DNA from: Prevotella sp.
Lineage (GTDB): Bacteria > Bacteroidota > Bacteroidia > Bacteroidales > Bacteroidaceae
NCBI GenBank assembly: GCA_017618275.1
Contig: JAFZUS010000154.1
Coordinates: 1 to 37,132, forward strand
Length of the DNA: 37,132 nt
Direction of reading: 5' to 3'
The notes under the pieces were generated by a model. That model searched no databases. It saw nothing but the letters and a program-made list of their open reading frames with translations, and was not told where the DNA came from. Of the stretch, positions 1 to 7,941 are shown piece by piece; position 1 is the stretch's first letter; every line of letters begins with the position of its first letter. The position numbers and the translations under genes were made by a program.

Positions 1-23
1 AACCGGGCTAATGAAAGGAGGAG

Positions 24-96
24 TGGTACCTCCAGGAATCGAACCGGGGACACACGGATTTTCAGTCCGATGCTCTACCAACTGAGCTAAGGCACC
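24..96 (-). tRNA. tRNA-Phe (anticodon GAA)
   Basis: Read on the minus strand, the sequence folds as a complete 73-base cloverleaf. The acceptor stem GGTGCCT pairs with AGGTACC (one G-U pair), followed by discriminator A. The D arm contains AGCTCAGTTGGTAGAGC, the anticodon loop is CTGAAAATC with anticodon GAA, and the T arm contains GGTTCGATTCC. The 3' CCA is not encoded (the next bases are C and T), so it must be added after transcription. It lies downstream of thiL on the same strand but has its own promoter at 131-162. Confidence 0.97.
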
Positions 97-130
97 ATTG
101 TGTCAACTGCATTCCTTTCGTTTGCGGGTG

Positions 131-162
131 CAAAGGTACTGCTTTTTTTTGAACCCACCAAA
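131..162 (-). promoter_or_regulatory. Promoter of tRNA-Phe
   Basis: On the minus strand TTTG (159-162) is followed by a 20-base spacer and TACCTTTG (131-138). This matches the Bacteroidetes primary sigma factor consensus TTTG-N19-21-TAnnTTTG exactly. The predicted start is near 126-127, giving the tRNA a 5' leader of about 30 bases for RNase P to remove. Confidence 0.85.
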
Positions 163-179
163 TTTTTTCCCAACTTTTT

Positions 180-1244
180 TTAAAAATTACTTGTCCAGCC
201 CTGTGCTTTCAGTTCGAACTCCTGATTGTCACGGGTGACGAGCACCTTTCCGAACTTCTCTTCCGTGATATGACCGATGAGTTTGATACCGTCAATCTGC
301 TCAATCTTTTCGTGGTCGCCTATGGGTACGGTGAACAACAGTTCGTAGTCTTCGCCGCCGTTGAGGGCACAGGTGGTGACGTTCATGTTCATCTCTTCGG
401 CCATGACGGCGGTTTGGTAGTCGATGGGGATATTCTTCTCGTAGATGCGGCAACCGACACCAGACTGCTTGCAGATATGCAGGAGTTCTGAAGAGAGACC
501 GTCGCTGATATCCATCATTGCTGTTGGGCGGATGCCTGCCTCGCGGAGTTTCTCGATGATATCGCCACGGGCCTCGGCCTGTAACTGACGCTGCAACAGG
601 TATTCCTTGCCGCTGAAGTCGGGACTGAAGTGGGCCAACTCTTCCAGTGCCCGCTTGTCACCTTTCTTCTTGGCATCCTCTACCTGACTGTAATAGACGC
701 TCTTCTCGCGTTCCAACAACTGGAGACCCATATAGGCGGCACCCAAGTCGCCGGAAACACAGACCAAATCGGTGTTTTTGGCTCCGTTGCGGTAGACGAT
801 ATCTTCCTTGCTGGCCTCGCCGATACAGGTAATGCTGATGGCGAGTCCAGTGTAACTGGAGGTGGTGTCACCGCCTACGATGTCCACCTGCCATTTGTCG
901 CAGGCCAGACGAAGACCGCTATAGAACTCCTCAATGTCCTCTACGCTGAAGCGTTTGCTGATGGCCAATGATACCGTCATCTGGCGCGGGGTACCATTCA
1001 TGGCGAAGATGTCACTGATGTTCACCATCGCACTTTTGTAGCCAAGGTGCTTCAGGTCGATATAGGTCAGGTCGAAGTGGACACCTTCCATCAGCAGGTC
1101 GGTGGTGACCAGTACTTCCTTATCGGGATAATGGAGTACGGCGCAGTCGTCGCCTACGCCGTATTTCGTACTCCCGTTCTTGATTTCTATGTCTTTCGTG
1201 AGTCGGTCTATCAGGCCGAACTCCCCCAGTTTCGCTATATCCAT
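180..1244 (-). CDS. thiL: Thiamine-monophosphate kinase ThiL
   Basis: 354 residues, near the usual length of the family. ThiL phosphorylates thiamine monophosphate with ATP to give the active cofactor thiamine pyrophosphate, in the cytoplasm. Visible motifs of the AIR-synthase-like fold are the glycine/Asp motif GVGDDCAVL near residue 30, TTDLLMEGVHF, ISDIFAMNGTPRQM and VGGDTTSS in the N-terminal half, and MMDISDGLSSEL in the C-terminal half. The Asp residues in these motifs bind Mg-ATP in known ThiL structures. Its start codon lies inside the end of punA (10-base overlap), so the two are probably translationally coupled. It is the last gene of the sppA-lpxK-punA-thiL operon. Confidence 0.95.
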   Translation of the reverse strand: MDIAKLGEFGLIDRLTKDIEIKNGSTKYGVGDDCAVLHYPDKEVLVTTDLLMEGVHFDLTYIDLKHLGYKSAMVNISDIFAMNGTPRQMTVSLAISKRFSVEDIEEFYSGLRLACDKWQVDIVGGDTTSSYTGLAISITCIGEASKEDIVYRNGAKNTDLVCVSGDLGAAYMGLQLLEREKSVYYSQVEDAKKKGDKRALEELAHFSPDFSGKEYLLQRQLQAEARGDIIEKLREAGIRPTAMMDISDGLSSELLHICKQSGVGCRIYEKNIPIDYQTAVMAEEMNMNVTTCALNGGEDYELLFTVPIGDHEKIEQIDGIKLIGHITEEKFGKVLVTRDNQEFELKAQGWTSNF

Positions 1245-2107
1245 CCTTCTGTCGGGTGATCGGTGTTGAATTCCTCTTTCTTAGTGCTTTCCACCTTTTC
1301 GGAGCGGACAATCATCTCACGCATGATCTCTGTCATGTAAGGCTGAGCCTTGTTGGCCGCCTCTTGCACTTCCTCGTGGCTGACTTCTACAGGATTGTCG
1401 AAGCCGCCCAGGTCGGTGATAACGGAGATACCGAAGGTATTGATGCCGCAGTGATGGGCCACGATAACCTCGGGCACTGTGGACATGCCGACAGCATCGC
1501 CACCCAACAGACGGTACATCTTATATTCGGCAGGTGTCTCGAATGTGGGACCCTGAACACCGACATAGACGCCATATGTGATGCGGATCTTTTTCTTTCT
1601 GGCGATGTCTGTAGCCTCTTTGATGAGGTTCAGGTCATAGGTTTCGTGCATATCGGGGAAACGTGGACCTGTGGGGAAGTTCTTGCCACGCAATGGGTGC
1701 TCAGGGAAGAAATTGATGTGATCGGTGATAATCATCAGGTCGCCGATCTTGAAGGCGGGGTTCATGCCACCTGCAGCATTTGATACGAAGAGGGTCTTGA
1801 TGCCCAGTTCGTACATCACACGGACAGGGAAGGTGACCTCTTTCATCGAGTAGCCTTCGTAGAAATGGAAGCGACCCTGCATGGCGAGGATATCTACACC
1901 GCCGAGTTTTCCGAAGATGAGTTTACCGCTATGGCCTTCCACAGTAGAAACGGGGAAGTTCGGGATTTCTGAATAGGGGAACTCCAGTTTGTCAGTTATT
2001 TCTGAAGCTAATTGTCCGAGACCCGTTCCCAGAATGATGGCTGTCTTTGGACTTGTGGTCATCCTTGCCTTTAGCCAGGATGCTGTTTCTTGGATTTTTT
2101 CGTACAT
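1235..2107 (-). CDS. punA: Purine-nucleoside phosphorylase (trimeric PNP-I type)
   Basis: 290 residues. The enzyme splits purine nucleosides with phosphate into free base and ribose-1-phosphate for purine salvage. Family signatures seen include the phosphate-binding start IILGTGLGQLASEI, VEGHSGKLIFG, VSNAAGGMNPAFKIGDL, TFETPAEYKMYRLLGGDAVG (catalytic Glu in FETPAE) and the base-binding Asn in LGGFDNP. The chosen Met gives the normal N-terminus (MYEKIQETASWLK). With that start the first 116 bases lie inside the 3' end of lpxK in another frame. The end overlaps thiL by 10 bases. Confidence 0.95.
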   Translation of the reverse strand: MYEKIQETASWLKARMTTSPKTAIILGTGLGQLASEITDKLEFPYSEIPNFPVSTVEGHSGKLIFGKLGGVDILAMQGRFHFYEGYSMKEVTFPVRVMYELGIKTLFVSNAAGGMNPAFKIGDLMIITDHINFFPEHPLRGKNFPTGPRFPDMHETYDLNLIKEATDIARKKKIRITYGVYVGVQGPTFETPAEYKMYRLLGGDAVGMSTVPEVIVAHHCGINTFGISVITDLGGFDNPVEVSHEEVQEAANKAQPYMTEIMREMIVRSEKVESTKKEEFNTDHPTEGWI

Positions 2108-3182
2108 AACCTATAATTTTTTCATTGAATAATTCTTCTCCTTGCAACATAAATTCGATGCTGATGGGTAGCACATAGAGGCTGCGCCTTGTTTCCGGAG
2201 TTAGTCCTTCTACATCTTTCAGCCTGACGGCATCCTTTTCGGTGGTGACAATCAGTTTTGGTGCAGGCAGGGCCTCGAATGTCTCATTGATTTTCTTGAT
2301 GTCCTTCTTCTTGAAGTTGTGATGGTCGCCGTATCTGAGCGGATGGATGTTGGGAGTATAAGCCTTCAGGTCGTAATAGATCTGCTTCGGTGAGGCGATG
2401 CCCGTCAGCAACAGGATGTTCTTCCCTGCCAGAATAGACGGAAGTCCTGGATTACTCGGAACGTCCGGTACTTCTGGGAACAGGGGTCTCAGCGGCTCGT
2501 ATTTGATGGTGGTGAAGTAGAGTTGCTGGTAGGGGTAGAGGTTCATCTGCTTGGTCAGCACACGGAACTCCATCGGGTTGAGCGTCTTTGGACATTTGGT
2601 GACAATGACGATGTCGGCCCTGTCCTTTCCCTTGACCGGTTCGCGGAGTCTTCCTGCAGGCAACAACTTGTCGTGGATAATCAGACGATGAAAGTCTACC
2701 AGCAGGATATTCAGTCCAGGTTTGACATAGCGATGCTGATAGGCATCATCCAGTAAGATGGCATCCACTTCTTTCTCGGTGTATGCCCCGCTGATCAGGT
2801 TCTCAATACCTCTTGTCCTTTTTGCGTCTACGGCAACGACGATTTCCGGATATTTCTGTTTCATCTGATAGGGCTCGTCGCCAAGGTCGCGCATGGGCGT
2901 TTCTGGCGTTGCCATCAGGAAGCCTCTGCTTTTCCGCTTGTAGCCCCGGCTTAGTACCGCTACGTGGATATGGTCTTTCAGCAGATTAATCAGGTATTCC
3001 ACGTGTGGTGTCTTTCCAGTGCCGCCTACGGTGATGTTGCCAACAGAGATAACGGGCGTCTTATAGGAGTGTTGTTTCAGGATTCCCATTTCAAAGAGAA
3101 GATTCCTGAATCCCACTCCCAAACCATAGAACCAACTAAATGGAAGCAGTTTTTTGTTCAACTTAATGAAGTTGCCCTCCAT
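1992..3182 (-). CDS. lpxK: Tetraacyldisaccharide 4'-kinase LpxK
   Basis: 396 residues, somewhat longer than typical LpxK. It phosphorylates the 4' position of the lipid A disaccharide at the inner face of the cytoplasmic membrane. The N-terminus has a hydrophobic stretch (LLPFSWFYGLGVGFRNLLF), then the P-loop VGGTGKTP around residues 52-59, and downstream VLSRGYKRKSRG, LGDEPYQM, LDDAYQHRYV and the C-terminal TTEKDAVRL. The last 38 codons run into punA in a different frame and encode a Lys/Ser/Asn-rich tail outside the kinase fold. It begins 10 bases after the sppA stop, so it is co-transcribed with it. Confidence 0.95.
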   Translation of the reverse strand: MEGNFIKLNKKLLPFSWFYGLGVGFRNLLFEMGILKQHSYKTPVISVGNITVGGTGKTPHVEYLINLLKDHIHVAVLSRGYKRKSRGFLMATPETPMRDLGDEPYQMKQKYPEIVVAVDAKRTRGIENLISGAYTEKEVDAILLDDAYQHRYVKPGLNILLVDFHRLIIHDKLLPAGRLREPVKGKDRADIVIVTKCPKTLNPMEFRVLTKQMNLYPYQQLYFTTIKYEPLRPLFPEVPDVPSNPGLPSILAGKNILLLTGIASPKQIYYDLKAYTPNIHPLRYGDHHNFKKKDIKKINETFEALPAPKLIVTTEKDAVRLKDVEGLTPETRRSLYVLPISIEFMLQGEELFNEKIIGYVRKNPRNSILAKGKDDHKSKDSHHSGNGSRTISFRNN

Positions 3183-3192
3183 CCTTAACCCA

Positions 3193-5001
3193 TTACTTGA
3201 CTCTTACATCTTCCAGCATTCTGGCCTGGATGCGACTGTCGTTCTGTAGATCGTTGCGAATCTGCATCAATGGCTCATAGAAGTCGCCTAAAACAGCCTT
3301 CAGTTCAGCCTGTATCCGGCTGTCGAGGTAGGTGCCTTTGTTTTCTTTCGGCAGGAACTGATCCATCCAACTGCCCTTGCCGGGATAAGTGGCTGTGTAG
3401 TATTCTTTGACCTTGGCCAATTCTGCGGCTTTCTTCACGGCATCGTCAAGGCTGCCGAGTTTATCAACGAGTTTAATCTTGATGGCATCGGTGGCCAGCC
3501 ATACACGACCCTGGCCGATAGAATCGACCTGGGCAGGCTTTATGCCACGACCTTCTGACACGATGTTGAGGAAGTCCTGATAACCCTGATCAATGTAGGT
3601 CTGCATGTGCTTCATGATTTCGTCGTTGTTCTTGCCGAGTATGAGGTCTGTCTCATAGTCAGTAAACTTGTGGGTGGTTACGCCGTCGAAGGTCACACCA
3701 AGTTTGTCCTGCACCAGACCGCTGAAGTTGGGTATCAGCCCGAAGATGCCGATACTACCTGTGATAGTGGTGGGCTCAGCAAAGATATAGTTGGCAGGCG
3801 AACTGATCCAGTAACCACCGGAGGCTGCCATACCGCCCATGGATACGACAACGGGCTTCTTCTCCTTCAGGAGTTTGAGGGCGTGGCGGATCTGCTCGGA
3901 GGCCACGGCACTACCACCGCCTGAGTTCACACGGAAGACAACTGCCTTCACGTCGTCATCATCGGCCAACTTGCGCAAGTCCTCTGCCGTGCTTCTGCCC
4001 ACAATACTATGTCCGCCGCCATCGAGCAGGTTCATGGCCTGACTGTCGACGATATTGCCGTAGGCATAGTAGATGGCGACCTTCTCACCGTCGTCCTTCT
4101 TCTTCGACTTGACGTTGAGCATGTCGGAGAGGGTCAATTGGTTGATGTCGTCATCCTTTTCGAGTTTCAGGCGCTCTTTGATCTCAGCCTTGATTTCCTC
4201 GGGGAACATGATTTTGTCGATGAGTTTTGCCTTGACGTAATCTTCTGCATTGGCAAAAGCCATGATGCTGTCGTTGGCCAACTGATCCAGATCCTCCACC
4301 TTCACCTTGCGTCCTTCGGCCATCTCCTTAGCCCAGTAGTTCCAGATACCAGTCAGATAGGCTACACGCTGCTCACGGTCGTATTCGCTCATACCTGTCA
4401 GGGTGTTGCTCTCCACATAACTCTTATATTTACCCACCTTGGCCACCTGGTACTTGATGCCGAGTTTGTCGTACAGTCCTTTCATATACTGCCCCTTGCC
4501 ACCGAGACCCTTAAGGTCGATCATACCATGATTGTTCAGGTATATCTTGTCTGCGACGGTAGCCACATAGTAGGATGCCTGCATATACTGGTCGGCATAT
4601 GCCACGATCCATTTGCCGCTCTTTTTGAAGTCTTTCAGGGCATCACGCAATTGCTGGGCTGTGGCAGGTGCATCGAAACTGGTGGTGCCACCCTCTAAGT
4701 AGATACCCTTGATGTCTTCGTTGTCTTTTGCTTTGCGGATGCTGGCAATCAAGTCGTCGAGGCCCATCGCGCTCATGTCGCCCATGCCTAGGAAGGTGTC
4801 AAATGGTGTACCCTCCTCTGCGCGTTCGCTAATGGTACCGCCCATCTTGATGACGAAAACGGAGTTGTCCTTAACCTTGGTTGATGCCGAGTCGCTGGCA
4901 ATCATTCCAACCAATGAAATCACAAAGAAAAGCCCCATCAGAGTGATGAAGATTGCAATACCACAGATGGTGGCAAGCGTCATTTTGAAAAACTGTTTCA
5001 T
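3193..5001 (-). CDS. sppA: Signal peptide peptidase SppA, 67K type
   Basis: 602 residues, the long tandem form with two ClpP/crotonase-like domains. It is a membrane-bound serine protease that degrades cleaved signal peptides. Residues 8-33 form an N-terminal membrane anchor. The general-base Lys expected in the first half is K193 in the context VGKYKSYVES. The nucleophile Ser in the second half is S394 in GGMAASGGYWIS, followed by TTITGSIGIFG. This is the Lys/Ser dyad layout known from the E. coli enzyme. It is the first gene of the minus-strand operon, with a TATCTTTG element about 36 bases upstream of its ATG. Confidence 0.95.
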   Translation of the reverse strand: MKQFFKMTLATICGIAIFITLMGLFFVISLVGMIASDSASTKVKDNSVFVIKMGGTISERAEEGTPFDTFLGMGDMSAMGLDDLIASIRKAKDNEDIKGIYLEGGTTSFDAPATAQQLRDALKDFKKSGKWIVAYADQYMQASYYVATVADKIYLNNHGMIDLKGLGGKGQYMKGLYDKLGIKYQVAKVGKYKSYVESNTLTGMSEYDREQRVAYLTGIWNYWAKEMAEGRKVKVEDLDQLANDSIMAFANAEDYVKAKLIDKIMFPEEIKAEIKERLKLEKDDDINQLTLSDMLNVKSKKKDDGEKVAIYYAYGNIVDSQAMNLLDGGGHSIVGRSTAEDLRKLADDDDVKAVVFRVNSGGGSAVASEQIRHALKLLKEKKPVVVSMGGMAASGGYWISSPANYIFAEPTTITGSIGIFGLIPNFSGLVQDKLGVTFDGVTTHKFTDYETDLILGKNNDEIMKHMQTYIDQGYQDFLNIVSEGRGIKPAQVDSIGQGRVWLATDAIKIKLVDKLGSLDDAVKKAAELAKVKEYYTATYPGKGSWMDQFLPKENKGTYLDSRIQAELKAVLGDFYEPLMQIRNDLQNDSRIQARMLEDVRVK

Positions 5002-5036
5002 ATACCTTATTTATTATTATATGTATTTTCAGATGG

Positions 5037-5044
5037 CAAAGATA
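5037..5044 (-). promoter_or_regulatory. -7 element of the sppA-lpxK-punA-thiL operon
   Basis: On the minus strand the box reads TATCTTTG, a full match to TAnnTTTG, 36 bases before the sppA ATG. No good TTTG lies at the expected 19-21 base distance, so the -33 element is weak. It sits back to back with the promoter of the gene at 5120, about 40 bases away. Confidence 0.6.
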
Positions 5045-5084
5045 GTGTTTTTTTTCCAATTGTGTGTAAAAAATATATGAATTC

Positions 5085-5115
5085 TTTGTGTTTTTATGGA
5101 AAAATAGTACCTTTG
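5085..5115 (+). promoter_or_regulatory. Promoter of the thioredoxin-like lipoprotein gene
   Basis: TTTG (5085-5088), a 19-base spacer and TACCTTTG (5108-5115) match the Bacteroidetes consensus fully. The predicted transcription start falls at about 5119-5121, practically on the GTG codon at 5120, so the mRNA is expected to be leaderless or nearly so. Confidence 0.8.
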
Positions 5116-5119
5116 TGCT

Positions 5120-5617
5120 GTGAAATCCTTGATTCGTGCGGTTTTTCTGGTGCTGTTGTTGGTAGGATGTACTTTCGATGACCACAAAGACAGTCCTGAT
5201 CCTGATGAGACGAACCTTATCAGGGTGGGGGATCGTTTGCCTTCTTTTTCTGTGGATGTCATAACGGGTGAGGGGACTGGTGTGTTCTCTACTGAGAAAC
5301 TTACAGGCCTTACCGTTATCGTCTTCTTTCATACGGGTTGTTCAGATTGTCAGCGTGAACTTCCTAAACTCAACGACTATTATTTAGCACATCGCGATGA
5401 GTCTGGATTCCAGATGGTGGCCATTGCTAGGGAGGAGCAGCAGGAGAGCATTGCGGCCTTCTGGCAGGAGCACCATTTGTCGATACCTTATTCTCCACAG
5501 AAAGACCGTCGCATATTCAGCCTTTTTGCCACTCAGACCATTCCTCGAGCCTATATTTGTTCGGCTGACGGGATTGTGCAGTGGATGGGAATTGAACAAT
5601 TCACAATTAATTACTAA
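5120..5617 (+). CDS. Thioredoxin-like (TlpA/redoxin type) lipoprotein
   Basis: 165 residues. The N-terminus is a lipoprotein signal peptide with lipobox LLLVGC (Cys near residue 17). A redoxin domain follows: VGDRLPSFSVDVITGEG, then VIVFFHTGCSDCQRELP with a CxxC active site (C-S-D-C), and the cis-Pro-type stretch TIPRAYI near residue 142. The likely role is thiol-disulfide exchange or peroxide handling in the periplasm. The start is GTG. A TTG three codons later would also leave a workable signal peptide, and the promoter position makes either possible. It is transcribed divergently from sppA. No dedicated partner gene is visible, so the substrate is unknown. Confidence 0.8.
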   Translation: MKSLIRAVFLVLLLVGCTFDDHKDSPDPDETNLIRVGDRLPSFSVDVITGEGTGVFSTEKLTGLTVIVFFHTGCSDCQRELPKLNDYYLAHRDESGFQMVAIAREEQQESIAAFWQEHHLSIPYSPQKDRRIFSLFATQTIPRAYICSADGIVQWMGIEQFTINY

Positions 5618-5717
5618 AACCTCCACAAATTGGCCTTTTGCTTCTTAAAAGACGTTAAATATTTTCCATTTCTGCATTTTTGTCGATAGAACTCTACATT
5701 TTATCGTCAAAAAACAC

Positions 5718-5725
5718 TATCTTTG
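5718..5725 (+). promoter_or_regulatory. -7 element of the fimbrial operon
   Basis: TATCTTTG fits TAnnTTTG exactly and lies 76 bases before the GTG of the first fimbrial-operon gene. No TTTG-like -33 box is found at the right distance (bases 5693-5698 read TCTACA), which suggests a weak or activator-dependent promoter. Its last base is the first base of an inverted repeat (5725-5750). Confidence 0.6.
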
Positions 5726-5750
5726 CAAAACAATAAGTGCAATGTTTTGC
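5725..5750. repeat. Inverted repeat at the predicted fimbrial-operon transcription start
   Basis: GCAAAACA (5725-5732) and TGTTTTGC (5743-5750) form a perfect 8-base inverted repeat around a 10-base spacer. It begins at the end of the -7 box and covers the predicted start site, so it could be an operator or a hairpin at the 5' end of the mRNA. Sequence alone does not decide between these. Confidence 0.6.
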
Positions 5751-5801
5751 GCAACTAATAAACGATCTTGATAGTTACTCAACTAACGTAAAAATAATAA
5801 G

Positions 5802-6389
5802 GTGAAGAAGAATTTGCGAAAGACGTTGATGGTCTTTTTGACCATTCTATTGGCGGCAGACATCGGTACTGCACAAGCCCAGCAAGTAGCCCTGAAGACG
5901 AACCTGCTCTATGATGCTACGACTACGCCCAATATCGGCGCGGAGATGGGCATTGGCAAGAAGTCCTCCGTCCAGTTGTTCTACGGTCTAAACCCTTGGA
6001 AGTTCGGCCATGACGGCGACATGAAGTATGCCAAGCACTGGATTCTCAATCCAGAATACCGCTATTGGTTCTGTCAGCGGTTCAATGGTTCGTTTGTCGG
6101 CATCCATGCCTTTGGCGGTGAATACGATGCAGCCAATGTCAACCTGCTTTTCTGGGATGAATTGAAGGACCATCGTTTCGAGGGCTGGTATGTTGGCGGC
6201 GGCATCAGTTACGGCTATCAGTGGGTGCTCTCCCGTCACTGGAACTTTGAGGCAGCCATCGGTGTTGGAGCCGCCTATATCGACTTTGACAAGTTCAACT
6301 GTGGTGAATGTGGCAAGAAGGTCGACGACGGCCATAAGATATACATTGGCCCCACCAAACTGGCCCTTTCCTTATTATATATGTTCTAA
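5802..6389 (+). CDS. DUF3575 family outer-membrane-type protein, first gene of the fimbrial operon
   Basis: 195 residues starting at GTG. A signal peptide ends near AQAQQ (residues 24-28). The mature part begins with VALKTNLLYDATTTPNIGAEMGIG, followed by alternating aromatic strands such as SVQLFYGLNPW, WILNPEYRYW and GWYVGGGISYGYQW, and ends in an aromatic C-terminus (LLYMF). This is typical of DUF3575, a small beta-barrel-like family commonly found next to fimbrillin genes in Bacteroidales. A role in outer-membrane placement of fimbrial components is an inference from its neighbours. The downstream gene starts 12 bases later. Confidence 0.85.
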   Translation: MKKNLRKTLMVFLTILLAADIGTAQAQQVALKTNLLYDATTTPNIGAEMGIGKKSSVQLFYGLNPWKFGHDGDMKYAKHWILNPEYRYWFCQRFNGSFVGIHAFGGEYDAANVNLLFWDELKDHRFEGWYVGGGISYGYQWVLSRHWNFEAAIGVGAAYIDFDKFNCGECGKKVDDGHKIYIGPTKLALSLLYMF

Positions 6390-6401
6390 TTCCGAGAATC
6401 C

Positions 6402-7886
6402 ATGAACAATCGCTATTTCCTCATAGTAGTACTGTCTGCCTGTATGTCGGCAGCAGTCGCACAGACTTCCATTCTGCTGACTGGCGAGAAGAGTGGCAGT
6501 GACACCCGTGTGAAGGTCAGTAACTATCAGGTGGGTCATGTAGGCGACCAGACAGTGGTGTCGCTCGATTTCGTGCTCGACTCCCTGTTCGTTCCCTCCA
6601 ACCGCTACCGTGCCTTCACTCCGATCATCAAGACTAAGGACGGCGTTCATGAGCAGCGTATGAAGACCCTGCTTGTCACGGGTCGCACTCAGGAGATTAT
6701 CTTTGAACGCGAGGGCATTGATCCCCTCTATGCTGACAATTGCGTGAAGGTACGTCGCCAGAAGGGCGAGCCTCAGACCTACAAATATGCCGATGCTGTG
6801 GAAAGCCAGTCCTGGCATGATGGGGCCGATGTCTTTGTGGAGTGTGACCTCTGTGGCTGCGCAGATCGGTTGAAGTCAGACATGGCCTATATCACCAGTC
6901 TCCTGCCGCCCGATCCCTACGAATTGGTGGAATATGTTGAGGCAGTGCCCACCCATGCCAAGAAAGAGCGTAGTCTGCATGGCTCAGCCTATATCACCTT
7001 TGTGGTTGATAAGTGGGAGATGAAACCCGACTATATGGACAACCGTCGTGAAATCCGCAAGATTACCGATACACTTGATGTGATGGTGGCAGATCCCAAT
7101 ATCACTGTTCGCGAGATTAAGATTCATGGCTGGGCTTCGCCAGAGAGCCCCTATAAGCATAATGAGATGTTGGCCAACAATCGTGCCAAGTCGCTTACCG
7201 AGTATGTGAAGGGTCTCTATAACCTGCCTGCTAACGTCTTCGCTCCTGCCGAGGCTACGCCGGAAAACTGGATTGGTTTGCGTGCTGCCGTCGAGGAGAT
7301 GGACGAGCAGACTCTTCCTCATAAGCAACAGATCCTTACTATTATTAATAAGGTGTTGGCAGACCTTGACAAGAATGTCACCAACCAGGCCGACCGCGAC
7401 GAACTGTCTATCCGCAGCAAGTACCCCGAAGAGTACCGTTATCTGTTGAAGGAAGTCTATCCCGGTCTGCGCCGCTCCGACTATGAAATCTCTTTCAACT
7501 TCCACGATTTCACTGTCAGTCAGGCCAAGGAGATCTTTAAGACCAAGCCCTATCAGTTGTCGCTACGCGAGATGTGGGATGTTGCCAATACCTACGAGCA
7601 GTATAGTCCTGAGTACAATCAGGTCATCCAGACGGCCGTTAATGTCTATCCCGATGAGCCGGAGGCCCTGATTAATCTGGCTAATGTTGCCATGCACCAG
7701 AAGGATCTGCTGAAGGCTGAGACGCTATTGAAGCGTGCTGGCGACAGTGCCGAGGCTGATCAGGCCCGTGGTGTATTGGCCATGCTCCAAGGCAATTATG
7801 CCGAGGCGGAGAGGCTGCTCAATGCCGCCGCCAGCAAGGGCCTTAATGTTTCCAAGAACCTCGAAGCCCTCAAGCAATTACAATAA
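6402..7886 (+). CDS. DUF3868 / OmpA-like / TPR protein of the fimbrial operon
   Basis: 494 residues. A signal peptide is cleaved near AVAQ (residues 18-21). The N-terminal third fits the DUF3868 family and contains a CDLCGC cysteine cluster. From about residue 195 an OmpA-like peptidoglycan-binding region follows (ITFVVDKWEMKP, then IKIHGWASPESP and NEMLANNRAKSLTEYV). The last 90 residues look like TPR helices (EALINLANVAMHQKDLLKAE, QARGVLAMLQGNYAEAERL). DUF3575 followed by DUF3868 is a usual opening pair of Bacteroidales fimbrial operons. The likely role is to fix or assemble the pilus in the envelope, with the OmpA part holding the cell wall. Confidence 0.85.
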   Translation: MNNRYFLIVVLSACMSAAVAQTSILLTGEKSGSDTRVKVSNYQVGHVGDQTVVSLDFVLDSLFVPSNRYRAFTPIIKTKDGVHEQRMKTLLVTGRTQEIIFEREGIDPLYADNCVKVRRQKGEPQTYKYADAVESQSWHDGADVFVECDLCGCADRLKSDMAYITSLLPPDPYELVEYVEAVPTHAKKERSLHGSAYITFVVDKWEMKPDYMDNRREIRKITDTLDVMVADPNITVREIKIHGWASPESPYKHNEMLANNRAKSLTEYVKGLYNLPANVFAPAEATPENWIGLRAAVEEMDEQTLPHKQQILTIINKVLADLDKNVTNQADRDELSIRSKYPEEYRYLLKEVYPGLRRSDYEISFNFHDFTVSQAKEIFKTKPYQLSLREMWDVANTYEQYSPEYNQVIQTAVNVYPDEPEALINLANVAMHQKDLLKAETLLKRAGDSAEADQARGVLAMLQGNYAEAERLLNAAASKGLNVSKNLEALKQLQ

Positions 7887-7941
7887 AACAAAATATATTT
7901 CAAATCAATTTAATAATTAACTCTTTTAAAACAACAAGCTT

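Noticed and set aside
4009-4698. 229-codon plus-strand frame inside sppA, and a similar 175-codon frame at 1256-1783 inside punA
   Set aside because: Both are antisense to complete conserved enzymes and have no signal, domain or promoter of their own.
7894-7901. Separate promoter for the Mfa1-type gene (TATATTTC)
   Set aside because: One mismatch in the box's key G and no TTTG at 19-21 bases upstream; the region is simply AT-rich.
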